NCBI RefSeq assembly: GCF_014698505.1
Contig: NZ_JACJTD010000005.1
Coordinates: 1-64,000 of the forward strand
DNA length: 64,000 nt
Reading direction: 5' to 3'
DNA from: Nostoc foliaceum FACHB-393
GTDB taxonomy: Bacteria; Cyanobacteriota; Cyanobacteriia; Cyanobacteriales; Nostocaceae
Shown piece after piece: positions 45,405 to 54,324 of the stretch. The stretch's first letter is position 1. Each line of letters starts with the position of its first letter. The notes under the pieces are model-generated. The model had not been told where the DNA came from. It ran no database searches and worked only from the letters and a program-made list of their open reading frames with translations. The position numbers and the translations under genes are program-made.

Positions 45405-46079
45405 ATGACGAACCACACCATCTTAGAACCATTGCCAGAAGACCAATGGTTTATTGAGAGCCAGGAACTACGATCCTTTGTAGCAACAGTGCGGGAAATT
45501 AGCGCTAGTACTGTTGACGATCGCACACAAACTCTCGCTAGACTAAAACCCTATTTTCAAGAACTGCTTGCTCAACAGCAATGGCTACCTGAAAAGTTTG
45601 CCCAAGTCAACCCCGAAAGCAGGATGGGCGGTGGTATTGGTCAGTGGCTACTTTATCGCGCCAAAGACCGTTCACTGTCAGTCTTCAGTTTGGTGATTCC
45701 CCCAGGTTCAACGACTCCCGTCCATGACCATTTAGCCTGGGGATTGATTGGTTTATACAAAGGCAATCAAGAAGAAACAGTCTATCGCCGTGTAGATAAC
45801 GGCGATGCTGAAGGACACGCACAATTACAAGTAACTGAAGTGCAATCGCTTCAATCAGGGGATATCTACTGCCTCTTACCTCCAGATGGTGATATCCACG
45901 CCGTCAAAACCACGTCCCAGAGCGCATCTGTATCGATCCATCTTCTGGGTAATGATACTGGTTGCATCTTGCGTCACCAGTTCATCCCAGAATCTCACAG
46001 CGTCAAATCCTTTCGCTCTGGATATTCCAACGCTCCCTGCAAAGAGGAACAGGAAAAAGAACATGCCCAAGTACGCTAG
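45405..46079 (+). CDS. cupin, cysteine-dioxygenase-like (thiol dioxygenase) protein
   Basis: 224 residues with the three-histidine iron site of cysteine/3-mercaptopropionate dioxygenases: VHDHLAWGLIGLYKG supplies two His, and DIHAVKTTS the third. The Glu/Asn-rich N-terminal helices (LRSFVATVREISAS) are also typical. It would oxidise a thiol to a sulfinate, but the substrate is unsure. GGAGG lies 8 bases before the ATG. The gene overlaps the aldolase gene by 17 bases, so both are co-translated. Confidence 0.85.
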   Translation: MTNHTILEPLPEDQWFIESQELRSFVATVREISASTVDDRTQTLARLKPYFQELLAQQQWLPEKFAQVNPESRMGGGIGQWLLYRAKDRSLSVFSLVIPPGSTTPVHDHLAWGLIGLYKGNQEETVYRRVDNGDAEGHAQLQVTEVQSLQSGDIYCLLPPDGDIHAVKTTSQSASVSIHLLGNDTGCILRHQFIPESHSVKSFRSGYSNAPCKEEQEKEHAQVR

Positions 46080-46824
46080 ACCAAAACCCCCCATATTCGA
46101 GCGAGTTGAAGACGAACGCCTACACCGTAAGCAACGCCTAGCCGCTGCCTTTCGCCTGTTTGGTAAGTTTGGTTTCAGCGAGGGAATTGCAGGTCATATT
46201 ACAGCTCGCGATCCGGAGTTTACAGATCATTTCTGGGTCAATCCATTAGGAACATACTTCGGTCACATCCGAGTCTCTGACCTGCTCTTAGTTAACAGAG
46301 AAGGCGAAGTGGTTAAAGGCGATGCGGAAGTGAATCGAGCTGCTTTCGCCATCCATTCTCATATTCATGAAGCTCGACCTGATGTAATCGCGGCGGCTCA
46401 CGCCCATTCACTTTATGGTAAAGCCTGGTCTAGTTTAGGTCGTCTCCTTGACCCCTTGACTCAAGATTCCTGTGCTTTTTATGAAGATCATGCGCTATTT
46501 GAAGATTTTACAGGTGTTGTTTTAGAAAGTTTTGAAGGTCAGCGACTAGCACAAGCCTTGGGGCGAAAGAAAGCCATAATCCTGCGTAACCACAGCATTT
46601 TAACTGTGGGACATACGGTAGATGAAGCTGCCTTTTGGTACATTAACTTAGAGCGATCGTGCCAAGCCCAACTACTGGCAGAAGCTGCGGGTAGACCCAC
46701 TACCATCAAACACGAAACAGCCCGTTTAACACAAACTCAAGTGGGGTCACATACAAATGGGTGGTTCAGCTTCCAGCCTCTTTACGACAGGATTGTACGT
46801 GAAGAACCTGATTTGCTAAATTAG
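46063..46824 (+). CDS. class II aldolase/adducin family protein
   Basis: 253 residues from MPKYARPKPPIFERVEDERL. I chose this start because AGGAAAAAG lies just before it and the open frame upstream is only the shadow of the cupin gene. The metal site is visible: AAHAHSLYGKAW (two His) and LRNHSILTVGHT (third His); GIAGHITARD is the substrate-loop motif. Members use zinc to cleave or epimerise sugar phosphates and related substrates. Co-transcription with the thiol dioxygenase suggests a small-molecule catabolic pathway, possibly sulfur-related (inference). Confidence 0.9.
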   Translation: MPKYARPKPPIFERVEDERLHRKQRLAAAFRLFGKFGFSEGIAGHITARDPEFTDHFWVNPLGTYFGHIRVSDLLLVNREGEVVKGDAEVNRAAFAIHSHIHEARPDVIAAAHAHSLYGKAWSSLGRLLDPLTQDSCAFYEDHALFEDFTGVVLESFEGQRLAQALGRKKAIILRNHSILTVGHTVDEAAFWYINLERSCQAQLLAEAAGRPTTIKHETARLTQTQVGSHTNGWFSFQPLYDRIVREEPDLLN

Positions 46825-46828
46825 TGCT

Positions 46829-47119
46829 GTGTTTTTTGGCACTGGGATAATAGCGGCGAAGTTTCCATTCACCGCACTTCCCGCTCTTTTATGTCCAAGA
46901 ACGATATGGGTGGAAGAATTAATCAACGCGCGGATTGCTAAAAGTGGTGAAACAAAAGAAGCAGAAATTACTAGAGTCAGTGCAACAGTTTCTTTAGGTC
47001 GCATCGTTACACCACAAGAGTTTGCCAATGTCGCGGTATTTCTGAGTTCACCAGCAGGCTCATTTGTAAATGGAGTCATGCTGCAAGTAGATGGTGGAGT
47101 TATTCAAGGAACATTTTGA
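46829..47119 (+). pseudogene. C-terminal fragment of a short-chain dehydrogenase/reductase
   Basis: From about 46890 the frame reads RTIWVEELINARIAKSGE, then VSLGRIVTPQEFANVAVFLSSPAG, SFVNGVMLQVDGG and a stop. This is the last third of a classical SDR (the family's AxxVxFLxSxxAxxxxGxxxxVDGG end). The NAD-binding TGxxxGxG part and the YxxxK catalytic site are missing, and the first 20 codons of the open frame do not fit the family. It was probably the third gene of the cupin-aldolase operon and has been deleted internally. Confidence 0.75.
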
Positions 47120-47194
47120 GCAATTAAATACTCAAAACAATGCAATAGTTGCTTTTTTCAGATTTATAAATAAATATTAACAATCTATTAAAAT

Positions 47195-47740
47195 TCAAAC
47201 TTTTTGTACGTATTCAGGCGGCACATAATCCACTAACCAAACACCATTAGCAGAACAATAGAAGATGTAACCCGCTTGATGCATTGCCGCGGCATGTACG
47301 GTCACAACCACTGCTTTTCCATGTCTTGCACCAACAGTTTGTGCTGTTACAATATCCTTTGATAAATGGACATGATGTCGTGACATTTTGGAAATTCCTG
47401 TTTGCAGAATTGATTCTACAGATTTGCGTCCCGTGCCGTGATAAAGCTCATCTGGCGGGACAACAGGTTCTAATTGTAAATCGACTTTTACACTATGTCC
47501 TTGGTTAGCACGAATCAAATTACCTGTAGAATCAAAAGAAAAGCGTTGTTTCTCGTTGAATTCAACTACCACCTGTAATTCCTGGCGGGTAATCGGAAAC
47601 TTGTTTTTAGCACAAGCAGTAAGTAGTTCATCAACAGCAACCCAACCACCAGGAGCAAGTTTAATTCCAATTGCGTCCGGTGTATGCCGCAGATATTTGC
47701 TGAGATATTTGCTGATTTTGACGAGGCGAGAATCACTCAT
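47195..47740 (-). CDS. kptA: RNA 2'-phosphotransferase (Tpt1/KptA)
   Basis: 181 residues. The family motifs are present: SKYLSKYLRHTPDAIGI, GGWVAVDELL, LYHGTGRKSVESILQTGI and RHHVHLS (the Arg-His-His-x-His NAD-binding motif), with VGARHGK. It removes a 2'-phosphate from RNA ends or splice junctions with NAD, giving ADP-ribose 1'',2''-cyclic phosphate. Bacteria have no tRNA splicing that makes this group, so the natural substrate is unknown. Alone in its surroundings. Confidence 0.93.
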   Translation of the reverse strand: MSDSRLVKISKYLSKYLRHTPDAIGIKLAPGGWVAVDELLTACAKNKFPITRQELQVVVEFNEKQRFSFDSTGNLIRANQGHSVKVDLQLEPVVPPDELYHGTGRKSVESILQTGISKMSRHHVHLSKDIVTAQTVGARHGKAVVVTVHAAAMHQAGYIFYCSANGVWLVDYVPPEYVQKV

Positions 47741-47802
47741 TTGATCAGTCTATACTACAGGTATATGCTAATTATACTACATGAAAATTATCATTGATGG
47801 TT

Positions 47803-49119
47803 TTACTGTGTGGCAATTGACATAATTTGTCTTCCCATCATGGCTAATGCTATTCCAACCATCACAATGAGTGTCACTTTCCCACCAGGAACGAGTGGTT
47901 GATTTATACTATCTGAGTTTTCTTGTTCTTGACGTTGCTTCCAACTCATTAACGCTGGAATAATTCCACCTAAAACTGAGATACTAAATGTTCCAGTGTA
48001 ATCTAGGGCAGTGAAAAAGATGCTGGGATTGAGCGTTCCAAGAGTCATCGGAGGGAAAAGAACTAGGGAATATAGGGGTAGGCGGCTAGAAAGTTTGCCC
48101 TGTGCAATGAGAAAAATATCTTTGAACAAATCCAACAATCCGTAGACAAATCCAATGAATGATGTTGCGATCGCAAACTCTGAAAAAATGGATACTAGCA
48201 CTCCTAACCATTCCCCCGCCCCACCTGCTCGGAGAATTTGCAATGGGTCAAAAACAGTTCTACCGCCAGATGTGACATGTAGCATATCGGAACTGACGCT
48301 TCCTAAAATTACGGCATTCCACGCCAAGAACATAATTAGAGGAATCACAGAACCAAAAAAGATAGACTGACGAATTTTGCGGGCATCCCCTTCAAGTTGC
48401 GTTACAACCAGCGGCACAACGTTTTGGAAAAATAGGGCCACAGACATCACTGAAATGGCACTACCAAGAGCACTCCAGTTCTGAAATAAAAGTTGGGCAC
48501 TCTGAATATGCCCTCCTGCCAGAAACAATAGTCCCAAGAAAGAAACGATGACAATTCCCACAAAGGCGCTGTTTAATTTTTCAATAAACTTTTCTCGCCC
48601 AAGATACATAATGCCACCAAATAAGAGCGTGAAAGTTGTTGTACCTACCCACGTAGGTAATATCTGCGCACCCCAGACTTTTGCTACCGCAGAACCTAAA
48701 ATCTCTCCACCTTCGGTAATGTATGCCACCAAGAGAGCATAGTGCATGAATAAATATGCGCCGCCTGCAAGTCGCGCTCCCAGCTTACCAAGGATTTTCT
48801 CAACAATTCCCAAAAAACCTATACTGGCACGCCCTTCTGTTCGCATCGTGTTTAAGGTTACCTCTGCAACCAGTGACCCTGAAACTAAAGCGTAGAGCCA
48901 AACAGCAATCAGCCCAGATGTGGAGGGTACAATACCAGACGGCATGGTAACAGCTGGTAGGGCGAGAATCCCAGCCCCAACAGTGGTTCCCGCAATCAGT
49001 GCAGTACTCCCCAATACACTACCCGGTTGATGATTGAGCTTTTTTCCATCGAATTCGAGATGAGAAAACAACCGAGTGACTTGCTCTGAATCTTGGAGAA
49101 CAGTCTTTATGGGAAGCAT
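47803..49119 (-). CDS. aromatic-amino-acid permease family (tyrosine/tryptophan type)
   Basis: 438 residues and about 11 membrane segments. The first helix carries GSTALIAGTTVGAGILALP, the substrate motif of the Trp/Tyr permease family, and later FGSVIPLIMFLAWNAVILG. It most likely imports aromatic amino acids by proton symport. It is about 60 bp from kptA on the same strand, but a functional tie is not apparent. Confidence 0.88.
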   Translation of the reverse strand: MLPIKTVLQDSEQVTRLFSHLEFDGKKLNHQPGSVLGSTALIAGTTVGAGILALPAVTMPSGIVPSTSGLIAVWLYALVSGSLVAEVTLNTMRTEGRASIGFLGIVEKILGKLGARLAGGAYLFMHYALLVAYITEGGEILGSAVAKVWGAQILPTWVGTTTFTLLFGGIMYLGREKFIEKLNSAFVGIVIVSFLGLLFLAGGHIQSAQLLFQNWSALGSAISVMSVALFFQNVVPLVVTQLEGDARKIRQSIFFGSVIPLIMFLAWNAVILGSVSSDMLHVTSGGRTVFDPLQILRAGGAGEWLGVLVSIFSEFAIATSFIGFVYGLLDLFKDIFLIAQGKLSSRLPLYSLVLFPPMTLGTLNPSIFFTALDYTGTFSISVLGGIIPALMSWKQRQEQENSDSINQPLVPGGKVTLIVMVGIALAMMGRQIMSIATQ

Positions 49120-49330
49120 ACTGAATATCCGTACTTAAACCAAAAAGTTAATATTAACATATGTAAATATTATTCGTAAAAACCTTGATGTTCTTGGTTT
49201 TTCAAGCAGATTTTTCTGTTAAATAAGCGATCGCCACTTCATTATGAACACAACTTTAATCGCTCTTTTGTTACTACGGTAAAAGTCAGGAACCGCTCGC
49301 TATATAGCGATTCTCATTCAGATGCGTTAC

Positions 49331-49367
49331 ATGGGTAGGGACACGGCAATGCCGTGTCCCTACCCAT
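49331..49367. repeat. palindromic element, core copy
   Basis: ATGGGTAGGGACACGGCA and TGCCGTGTCCCTACCCAT, complementary around one base, a variant of the 25826-25918 family with partial arms (CATTCAGATGCG before it). Confidence 0.85.
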
Positions 49368-49417
49368 GCGGAAACCACTATAAATGAATTAAAAACACCA
49401 TCGCCTACTACCCCACT

Positions 49418-49618
49418 TTGATATTTGGTGGCATGGCTGCGGGCAAATCTTGGACTACCAGCGAGATTATTTGGGCAAAGCTTAAAGCTGGCTGGAATCA
49501 AATATTTGCCCTACATCTACATGGTACACAGGTCGAGTGGCAAGGGATGAATCTGATTACTGGCTATGAGCGGTCAAATAATCTGTCGCTTTACATTTGG
49601 TATCAGTGTTTTTTATGA
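49418..49618 (+). pseudogene. remnant of a P-loop ATPase gene
   Basis: A 66-codon frame reads MIFGGMAAGKSWTTSEIIW and AKLKAGWNQIFALHLHGTQV with EWQGMNLITG. A Walker A motif (G-x4-GKS) and the following helix and strand look like the start of an ATPase of plasmid-type or mobile-element origin. It ends quickly in an unrelated tail, so only the first strand-loop-helix survives. It lies right after a palindromic element. Confidence 0.4.
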
Positions 49619-49630
49619 GAATGTTCTCAT
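49615..49630. promoter_or_regulatory. inverted repeat ATGAGAA-N2-TTCTCAT (candidate operator)
   Basis: A perfect 7-bp inverted repeat with a 2-bp centre, 131 bp before the SLC13 permease start. A half-site (TTCTCATAA) follows at 49646-49654. The same palindrome occurs upstream of the SLH porin gene at 54309-54324. This suggests one repressor; which one is unknown. Confidence 0.5.
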
Positions 49631-49761
49631 GGTTCCTTAATTATCTTCTCATAAAATTCTGATTAAATTTAATTTAAGGTAAAGTTAACTGACACTCAGT
49701 AATACTTTACTTATCATCAGGAGGCATCCTAATTAACAAAGATAAAGCAGAAATAAAAGAG

Positions 49762-51228
49762 ATGAAAATAGATGAAAAATATTACAATCACATCACCACA
49801 AATACGCAATTGAATATATTTTTTAAATATTTTTACCGTTCAAACCGTTGGGAAATTAAATCACTGTTGGCACTATTTTTAACTTCTCTATCTGGAGTTG
49901 CAGTATTTTTACCCAATGGCTTATCTACACAAGGGCGGGTGACAATATTTGTATTTCTGCTGGCAGTAATTTTGTGGTCAACAACCTCAATCAATGCTGG
50001 TTATATTGCCTTGAGTTCAGCACTTCTTTTACTGTTAACCGGGGGAATTTCCCAAGAACAATTTTTTGAGTCTTTGGGTTCAGATGTCGTCTGGTTAATG
50101 ATAGGTGCGTTTGTTTTAGGAGGAGCAGTTAAGCAGACTGGTTTAGCAGCACGGCTAACTCAAGTAGTAGCTGCCAAAGCACACAACGTTAATAGTTTAT
50201 TTTGGTTGCTCACTACAGTCTTAATTCCAATCTCATTTTTGATTCCCTCGACTTCTGGACGTGCTGCTGTTACCTATCCCGTTTTTCGCAGTCTCACCAA
50301 TGCCATAGAGGATAGTCGCATCCGTCAGGCTCTAGCCTTGCTGATGCCTACTATTATCCTGGTGTCTACAATTGTTTCCTTAACTGGCGCAGGTTCCCAT
50401 TTAATTGCTAAAGATTTATTACAAGAAATTTCAGGAAAAGATATATCTTTTAGTCAGTGGTTGCTTTACGGCTTGCCCTTTGGAGTGGCTGCCAGTTATG
50501 CATCTTGCTGGGTAATCATGCGGATGTTTCTAGACAAAAAACGCTGTCAACAAAAGTTAGATGTTAAATGTTTGCAATCAGAACCCTTATCTGTGCCAGA
50601 ACGCAAAACATTGCTGATTATCTTCTTGATGTTGGCATTTTGGTTAACTGAAAAATGGCATGGTTTAGAAATTGCTACCGTCACCGTCATCGGTGCAATG
50701 ATTCTCACCGCACCCAAGTTTGGAGTGATTAAATGGAAGGATGCAGTCAAAGCTGTTTCTTGGAATCTAATTATTTTCGTAGCTGCAACTCTGGTTTTAG
50801 GACGTGCATTAATTAGTTCTGGTGCGTCGGGATGGATTATCAATAATATCTTTGATTTGAGTGACATCAACAGCACTAAACCCCATTTTCTGATTCTGCT
50901 GCTACTGGCTATCATTTCTCTGACTTCCCATATCTACATGACTTCCCACACTGCAAGAGCAGCAGCTTTAGTTCCTCCTTTGCTGTACCTCGCCAGCAGT
51001 CTAAATATAAATCCTGTCGCTGTCTTGTTTCTCAGCACCTTGGGAATGGACTATTGCCTCACCTTTCCTGTAAGTTCCAAAGCACTGATGGTTTACCAAG
51101 AGGCAGAAGAACAAGGCTTTAAACCAACAGATTTACTCCGGCTAAGTTCAGTGATGATTGTCGTTCACTTAGCTTTAATCGTGTTGTTCTACTACACCTG
51201 GTGGCGTTGGGTAGGTTTATCCCTCTAA
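49762..51228 (+). CDS. SLC13/DASS-family anion permease
   Basis: 488 residues, about 12 membrane segments. LIPISFLIPSTSGRAAVTYPVF carries the SNT-like substrate/sodium loop (S-T-S-G), and the second half has TSHIYMTSHTARAAALVPPL. The family imports dicarboxylates, sulfate or other anions with sodium. The glycerate kinase gene starts 103 bp downstream on the same strand, so the permease may carry glycerate or a similar acid (inference). The operator-like palindrome at 49615 is close upstream. Confidence 0.87.
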   Translation: MKIDEKYYNHITTNTQLNIFFKYFYRSNRWEIKSLLALFLTSLSGVAVFLPNGLSTQGRVTIFVFLLAVILWSTTSINAGYIALSSALLLLLTGGISQEQFFESLGSDVVWLMIGAFVLGGAVKQTGLAARLTQVVAAKAHNVNSLFWLLTTVLIPISFLIPSTSGRAAVTYPVFRSLTNAIEDSRIRQALALLMPTIILVSTIVSLTGAGSHLIAKDLLQEISGKDISFSQWLLYGLPFGVAASYASCWVIMRMFLDKKRCQQKLDVKCLQSEPLSVPERKTLLIIFLMLAFWLTEKWHGLEIATVTVIGAMILTAPKFGVIKWKDAVKAVSWNLIIFVAATLVLGRALISSGASGWIINNIFDLSDINSTKPHFLILLLLAIISLTSHIYMTSHTARAAALVPPLLYLASSLNINPVAVLFLSTLGMDYCLTFPVSSKALMVYQEAEEQGFKPTDLLRLSSVMIVVHLALIVLFYYTWWRWVGLSL

Positions 51229-51331
51229 TTCTAAGTGCCCAGTAGTGAGTTAAGAATAAGAATTTCTCTCCTTATCTCCAATCCCCAATTGAACAACAAA
51301 AAAGCGGCTGGGTTGCCGCAGGAAGTTAATA

Positions 51332-52504
51332 ATGACACTAAATATTTTAATCGCTCCTTCTGGATTTAAAGAAAGTCTTGATGCAGAACAAGTAGCTGAT
51401 TGTATTGCTACGGGTATAACCAGAGTTTTATCCGATGCAAATATCCGCAAAGTACCTTTAGTAGATGGCGGTGAAGGCTTTACTAAAACCCTTGTAGCAG
51501 CCACAGGGGGTACTTTACATTATCTTGAGGTAACTGGACCTGTGGGAAAAAAAGTACAATCTCACTTTGGCTTTCTTGGTGGAACTACAAAGAAAACAGC
51601 AGTATTAGAAATGGCTGCTGCGGCTGGGTTACGTCTTGTACCTGCCAATATGCGAAATCCAATGATCACAACAACCTATGGCGTTGGTGAGTTAATTAAA
51701 GCTGCCTTAGATGCTGGTGCAGAGCGCATTTTAGTTGGCTGTGGTGATTCCGGTACTAATGATGGAGGTATAGGAATGGCTCAGGCTTTGGGTATAAAGT
51801 TATTGGATGAGAGTGGAAATGAGTTAGGTTTGGGTTGCGGTGAATTAATCAAACTCAAACGCATTGATTTGTCTGGGCGAGATTCTCGTTTAAATAAAGT
51901 CCAGATTGATGTTGCTTGCAACTGGCATAATATTCTGTGTGGTAAAAAGGGGGTTGCCAGAGTTTTCGGCCCCCAAAAAGGTGCATCTCCTGAAACGGTG
52001 GAAAGAATGGCTTCAGCACTAGAACACTACGCCGCAGTCATCAAAGCAGATTTAGGTATTGACGTGCGAGAAATGTCGGGTGGTGGTGCTTCTGGTGGAT
52101 TGGGTACAGGTTTACACGCTTTAATTGGAGCTAAATTATACTCACGCTACGATATAGTTATGCAGTATTTGGAATTAGATAAGTTGATTCTAGAAGCTGA
52201 TTTAATCATTACTGCGGAAGGCTGTATTGACTTTCAAACTCCACGCGGTAAGATTCCTGCTGAAGTAGCAAAGCGTGCCAAGCTTTATAAATTACCAGTG
52301 ATTGCACTTGTAGGAACTATTGGTGAGGGTGCGGAAATTAATTTCCAGGAAGGTATCGATTACTTCAACAGTATTTTGACTCATCCCTGTCAATTGAGTG
52401 AGGCTATTGCTCAAACTGCAAGCTTATTAACAAATGCGGCTGAACAACTAGCGCGGTTGTTGTTAGTTGGCAGACAAATTAAAAGTTACACGCCTATAGG
52501 TTAG
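51332..52504 (+). CDS. glycerate kinase (GarK/GlxK family)
   Basis: 390 residues, the usual length. Family motifs: IAPSGFKESLDAEQVADCIATGI at the N-terminus, VPLVDGGEGFTKTLVAATGG, GCGDSGTNDGGIGMAQALG and EGCIDFQTPRGKIPAEVAKRAK. It phosphorylates glycerate (normally to 2-phosphoglycerate), feeding photorespiratory or scavenged glycerate into central metabolism. CAGGAAG lies before the ATG. Probably co-transcribed with the permease gene. Confidence 0.93.
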   Translation: MTLNILIAPSGFKESLDAEQVADCIATGITRVLSDANIRKVPLVDGGEGFTKTLVAATGGTLHYLEVTGPVGKKVQSHFGFLGGTTKKTAVLEMAAAAGLRLVPANMRNPMITTTYGVGELIKAALDAGAERILVGCGDSGTNDGGIGMAQALGIKLLDESGNELGLGCGELIKLKRIDLSGRDSRLNKVQIDVACNWHNILCGKKGVARVFGPQKGASPETVERMASALEHYAAVIKADLGIDVREMSGGGASGGLGTGLHALIGAKLYSRYDIVMQYLELDKLILEADLIITAEGCIDFQTPRGKIPAEVAKRAKLYKLPVIALVGTIGEGAEINFQEGIDYFNSILTHPCQLSEAIAQTASLLTNAAEQLARLLLVGRQIKSYTPIG

Positions 52505-52658
52505 TAATTCATCGTTTGAAATAATTTAAGTTTTCCCCAGAAATTTACTAGTACTTTATCAGTACTAAATTGCAAAATAAAGCTGTTCTTTACATCAGTA
52601 AGCCATTTAATTTTACTGATTTATTGAACAGCATTCATGCTACTTTGCTAGCAAAAGT

Positions 52659-54233
52659 TTAAAACTTAAAATGAGTGCGAATAGCCCCCACAAAAATACT
52701 TTCGTTATTGGCATTATGTTCAGGATTAGTAATCAAAAATAACCCAGGCGTAATCGAAATATTATCTGTAACCTGAAACCGATAAAAGCCTTCTATATGT
52801 AAAGATGTGTCTCGATCAGCGATTAGACTGCTACTGGTAACTTTTGGTGGCATTCCCATAACTAAACCAGCTAAATTACCTTCACCTCCAAAATCAGGTA
52901 ACGCTAAACTAACAGCATAATTGAAAATATCTGCATCATCATTAGTGACTTGCGACTCGCTTTTTGTATAACCAACCCAACCAGAAAGAATAAACTTTGG
53001 ATTTATTTGCCAGCTAGTTTCTAAACCAAATGAATTTGCTATAGTCGCAACATTACCAAAAGGACTACGGGCGGTTAAACTACCTGTACTTCCTGTCAAA
53101 TTAACTCCACTTTCCCCTCCACCTGCATAGTAACCATGAAGATAAGTAAAAGTAATTCCTAAATTATCAACTGGTCGAAAATATAAGTGTCCAAGTGCCG
53201 CAAAGTTACCATTAAATAAGCCATTATTTTCCGTCGGAACGGCTGCATTATTAGCCATATAAGCAACAGCAAGATGAGTTCTTTGATTTAATTGATAGTT
53301 AATCCCTAAACCTGTTCCGTCCATACTCCGTAAAATTGGGTTATACCTACCAAAACGCGAGACTGCACCGCTACCACTACTCGCCAAAGGATTTATAGGT
53401 TCAGCAATATCATTTAATTCCATTTCTGTAATAGCGATTGTTGTTTTTATCTTGTCACCAATAGGAAAGGAATAATATACTTCATCCAACCCGATATCAT
53501 TACCAGTATCTTCATCAAAACCCAAACGAGTCATCGTTGTACCTGTAGTGCTGTCATCAAATTCGGGAATGTTACCTGATTCTAAGCGGAGGTTTAATTC
53601 ATCTTTTCCAGTAAAGCTAGTCAAAAAATTTAAACGTACACGCTGGGCAAATATAAGATTTGTATCTAATTGTGCATTGTTATTTTGATTATCATCACTA
53701 TCGGTAACATTTTCACCAAAAATATTAGCAACAGTCAAAATTGCTTCAGCTTCTAGTTTTGTTGTAGGAGAGAATTGATTTGCTTTTAACTCAGAATTTG
53801 TGCTTTCTAAAGCATCTACTCGACTGCGTAGTGTTACCAACTCTGATGAAAATTCTGATTGTAATTTTTGGATTAAATCTAAATCTTCTTTAGTTGCTAA
53901 ACTATTGTTGGTAGTGGCAATTAACTCTTGCACTTTTGTTAAACAAGTATTTAAACTAGCTGCAAATTCATAACGTGTCATTGCACGTTCGCCGCGATAA
54001 GTTCCGTTCGGATACCCAGCAATACACGCATATCTTTCAATGAGTGATTGTAAAGCCTGAAATGCCCAATCTGTAGGTTGTACGTCTGAGAGTTGAGAAA
54101 CAGATGTTAATTGTGATATGTCTGCTAGAGGAGTCTGTCGCTGATTTGCTTGAGCAAAAATTGGTGTGTTAATGCAGCTTATGGTAACAGTTAAGCTAGA
54201 TGTCAAGATGAGGAATTCACCGATTTTATTCAT
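52659..54233 (-). CDS. SLH-domain iron-uptake porin (OprB-like)
   Basis: 524 residues from MNKIGEFLILTSSL; the frame is open further up to 54290, but this Met gives a normal signal peptide (cleavage near PIFAQA). One SLH domain follows (QPTDWAFQALQSLIERYACI, AMTRYEFAASLN), which anchors the porin to the peptidoglycan, then a short coiled coil (LRSRVDALESTNSELK) and a beta-barrel ending in FVGAIRTHFKF, with terminal Phe as in outer-membrane proteins. Cyanobacterial members are linked to iron uptake. An operator-like palindrome lies about 76-91 bp upstream. Confidence 0.92.
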   Translation of the reverse strand: MNKIGEFLILTSSLTVTISCINTPIFAQANQRQTPLADISQLTSVSQLSDVQPTDWAFQALQSLIERYACIAGYPNGTYRGERAMTRYEFAASLNTCLTKVQELIATTNNSLATKEDLDLIQKLQSEFSSELVTLRSRVDALESTNSELKANQFSPTTKLEAEAILTVANIFGENVTDSDDNQNNNAQLDTNLIFAQRVRLNFLTSFTGKDELNLRLESGNIPEFDDSTTGTTMTRLGFDEDTGNDIGLDEVYYSFPIGDKIKTTIAITEMELNDIAEPINPLASSGSGAVSRFGRYNPILRSMDGTGLGINYQLNQRTHLAVAYMANNAAVPTENNGLFNGNFAALGHLYFRPVDNLGITFTYLHGYYAGGGESGVNLTGSTGSLTARSPFGNVATIANSFGLETSWQINPKFILSGWVGYTKSESQVTNDDADIFNYAVSLALPDFGGEGNLAGLVMGMPPKVTSSSLIADRDTSLHIEGFYRFQVTDNISITPGLFLITNPEHNANNESIFVGAIRTHFKF

Positions 54234-54308
54234 TTTCACTGCAACAAGAAAGTATGAATATACAACGCTATTTGCATAATAAATTAGCATGATAATAGCT
54301 CATAAATC

Positions 54309-54324
54309 ATGAGAAAATTCTCAT
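54309..54324. promoter_or_regulatory. inverted repeat ATGAGAA-N2-TTCTCAT (candidate operator of the porin gene)
   Basis: Identical half-sites to 49615-49630 with centre AA instead of TG; 76-91 bp upstream of the porin start. The size is like metal-dependent (Fur/PerR-class) operators, which would fit an iron porin, but the sequence differs from the usual Fur box. Confidence 0.5.

Noticed and set aside
45886..46062. Aldolase start at 45886
   Set aside because: That part overlaps the cupin gene in another frame and has no aldolase similarity; 46063 has a ribosome site and the family-like start.
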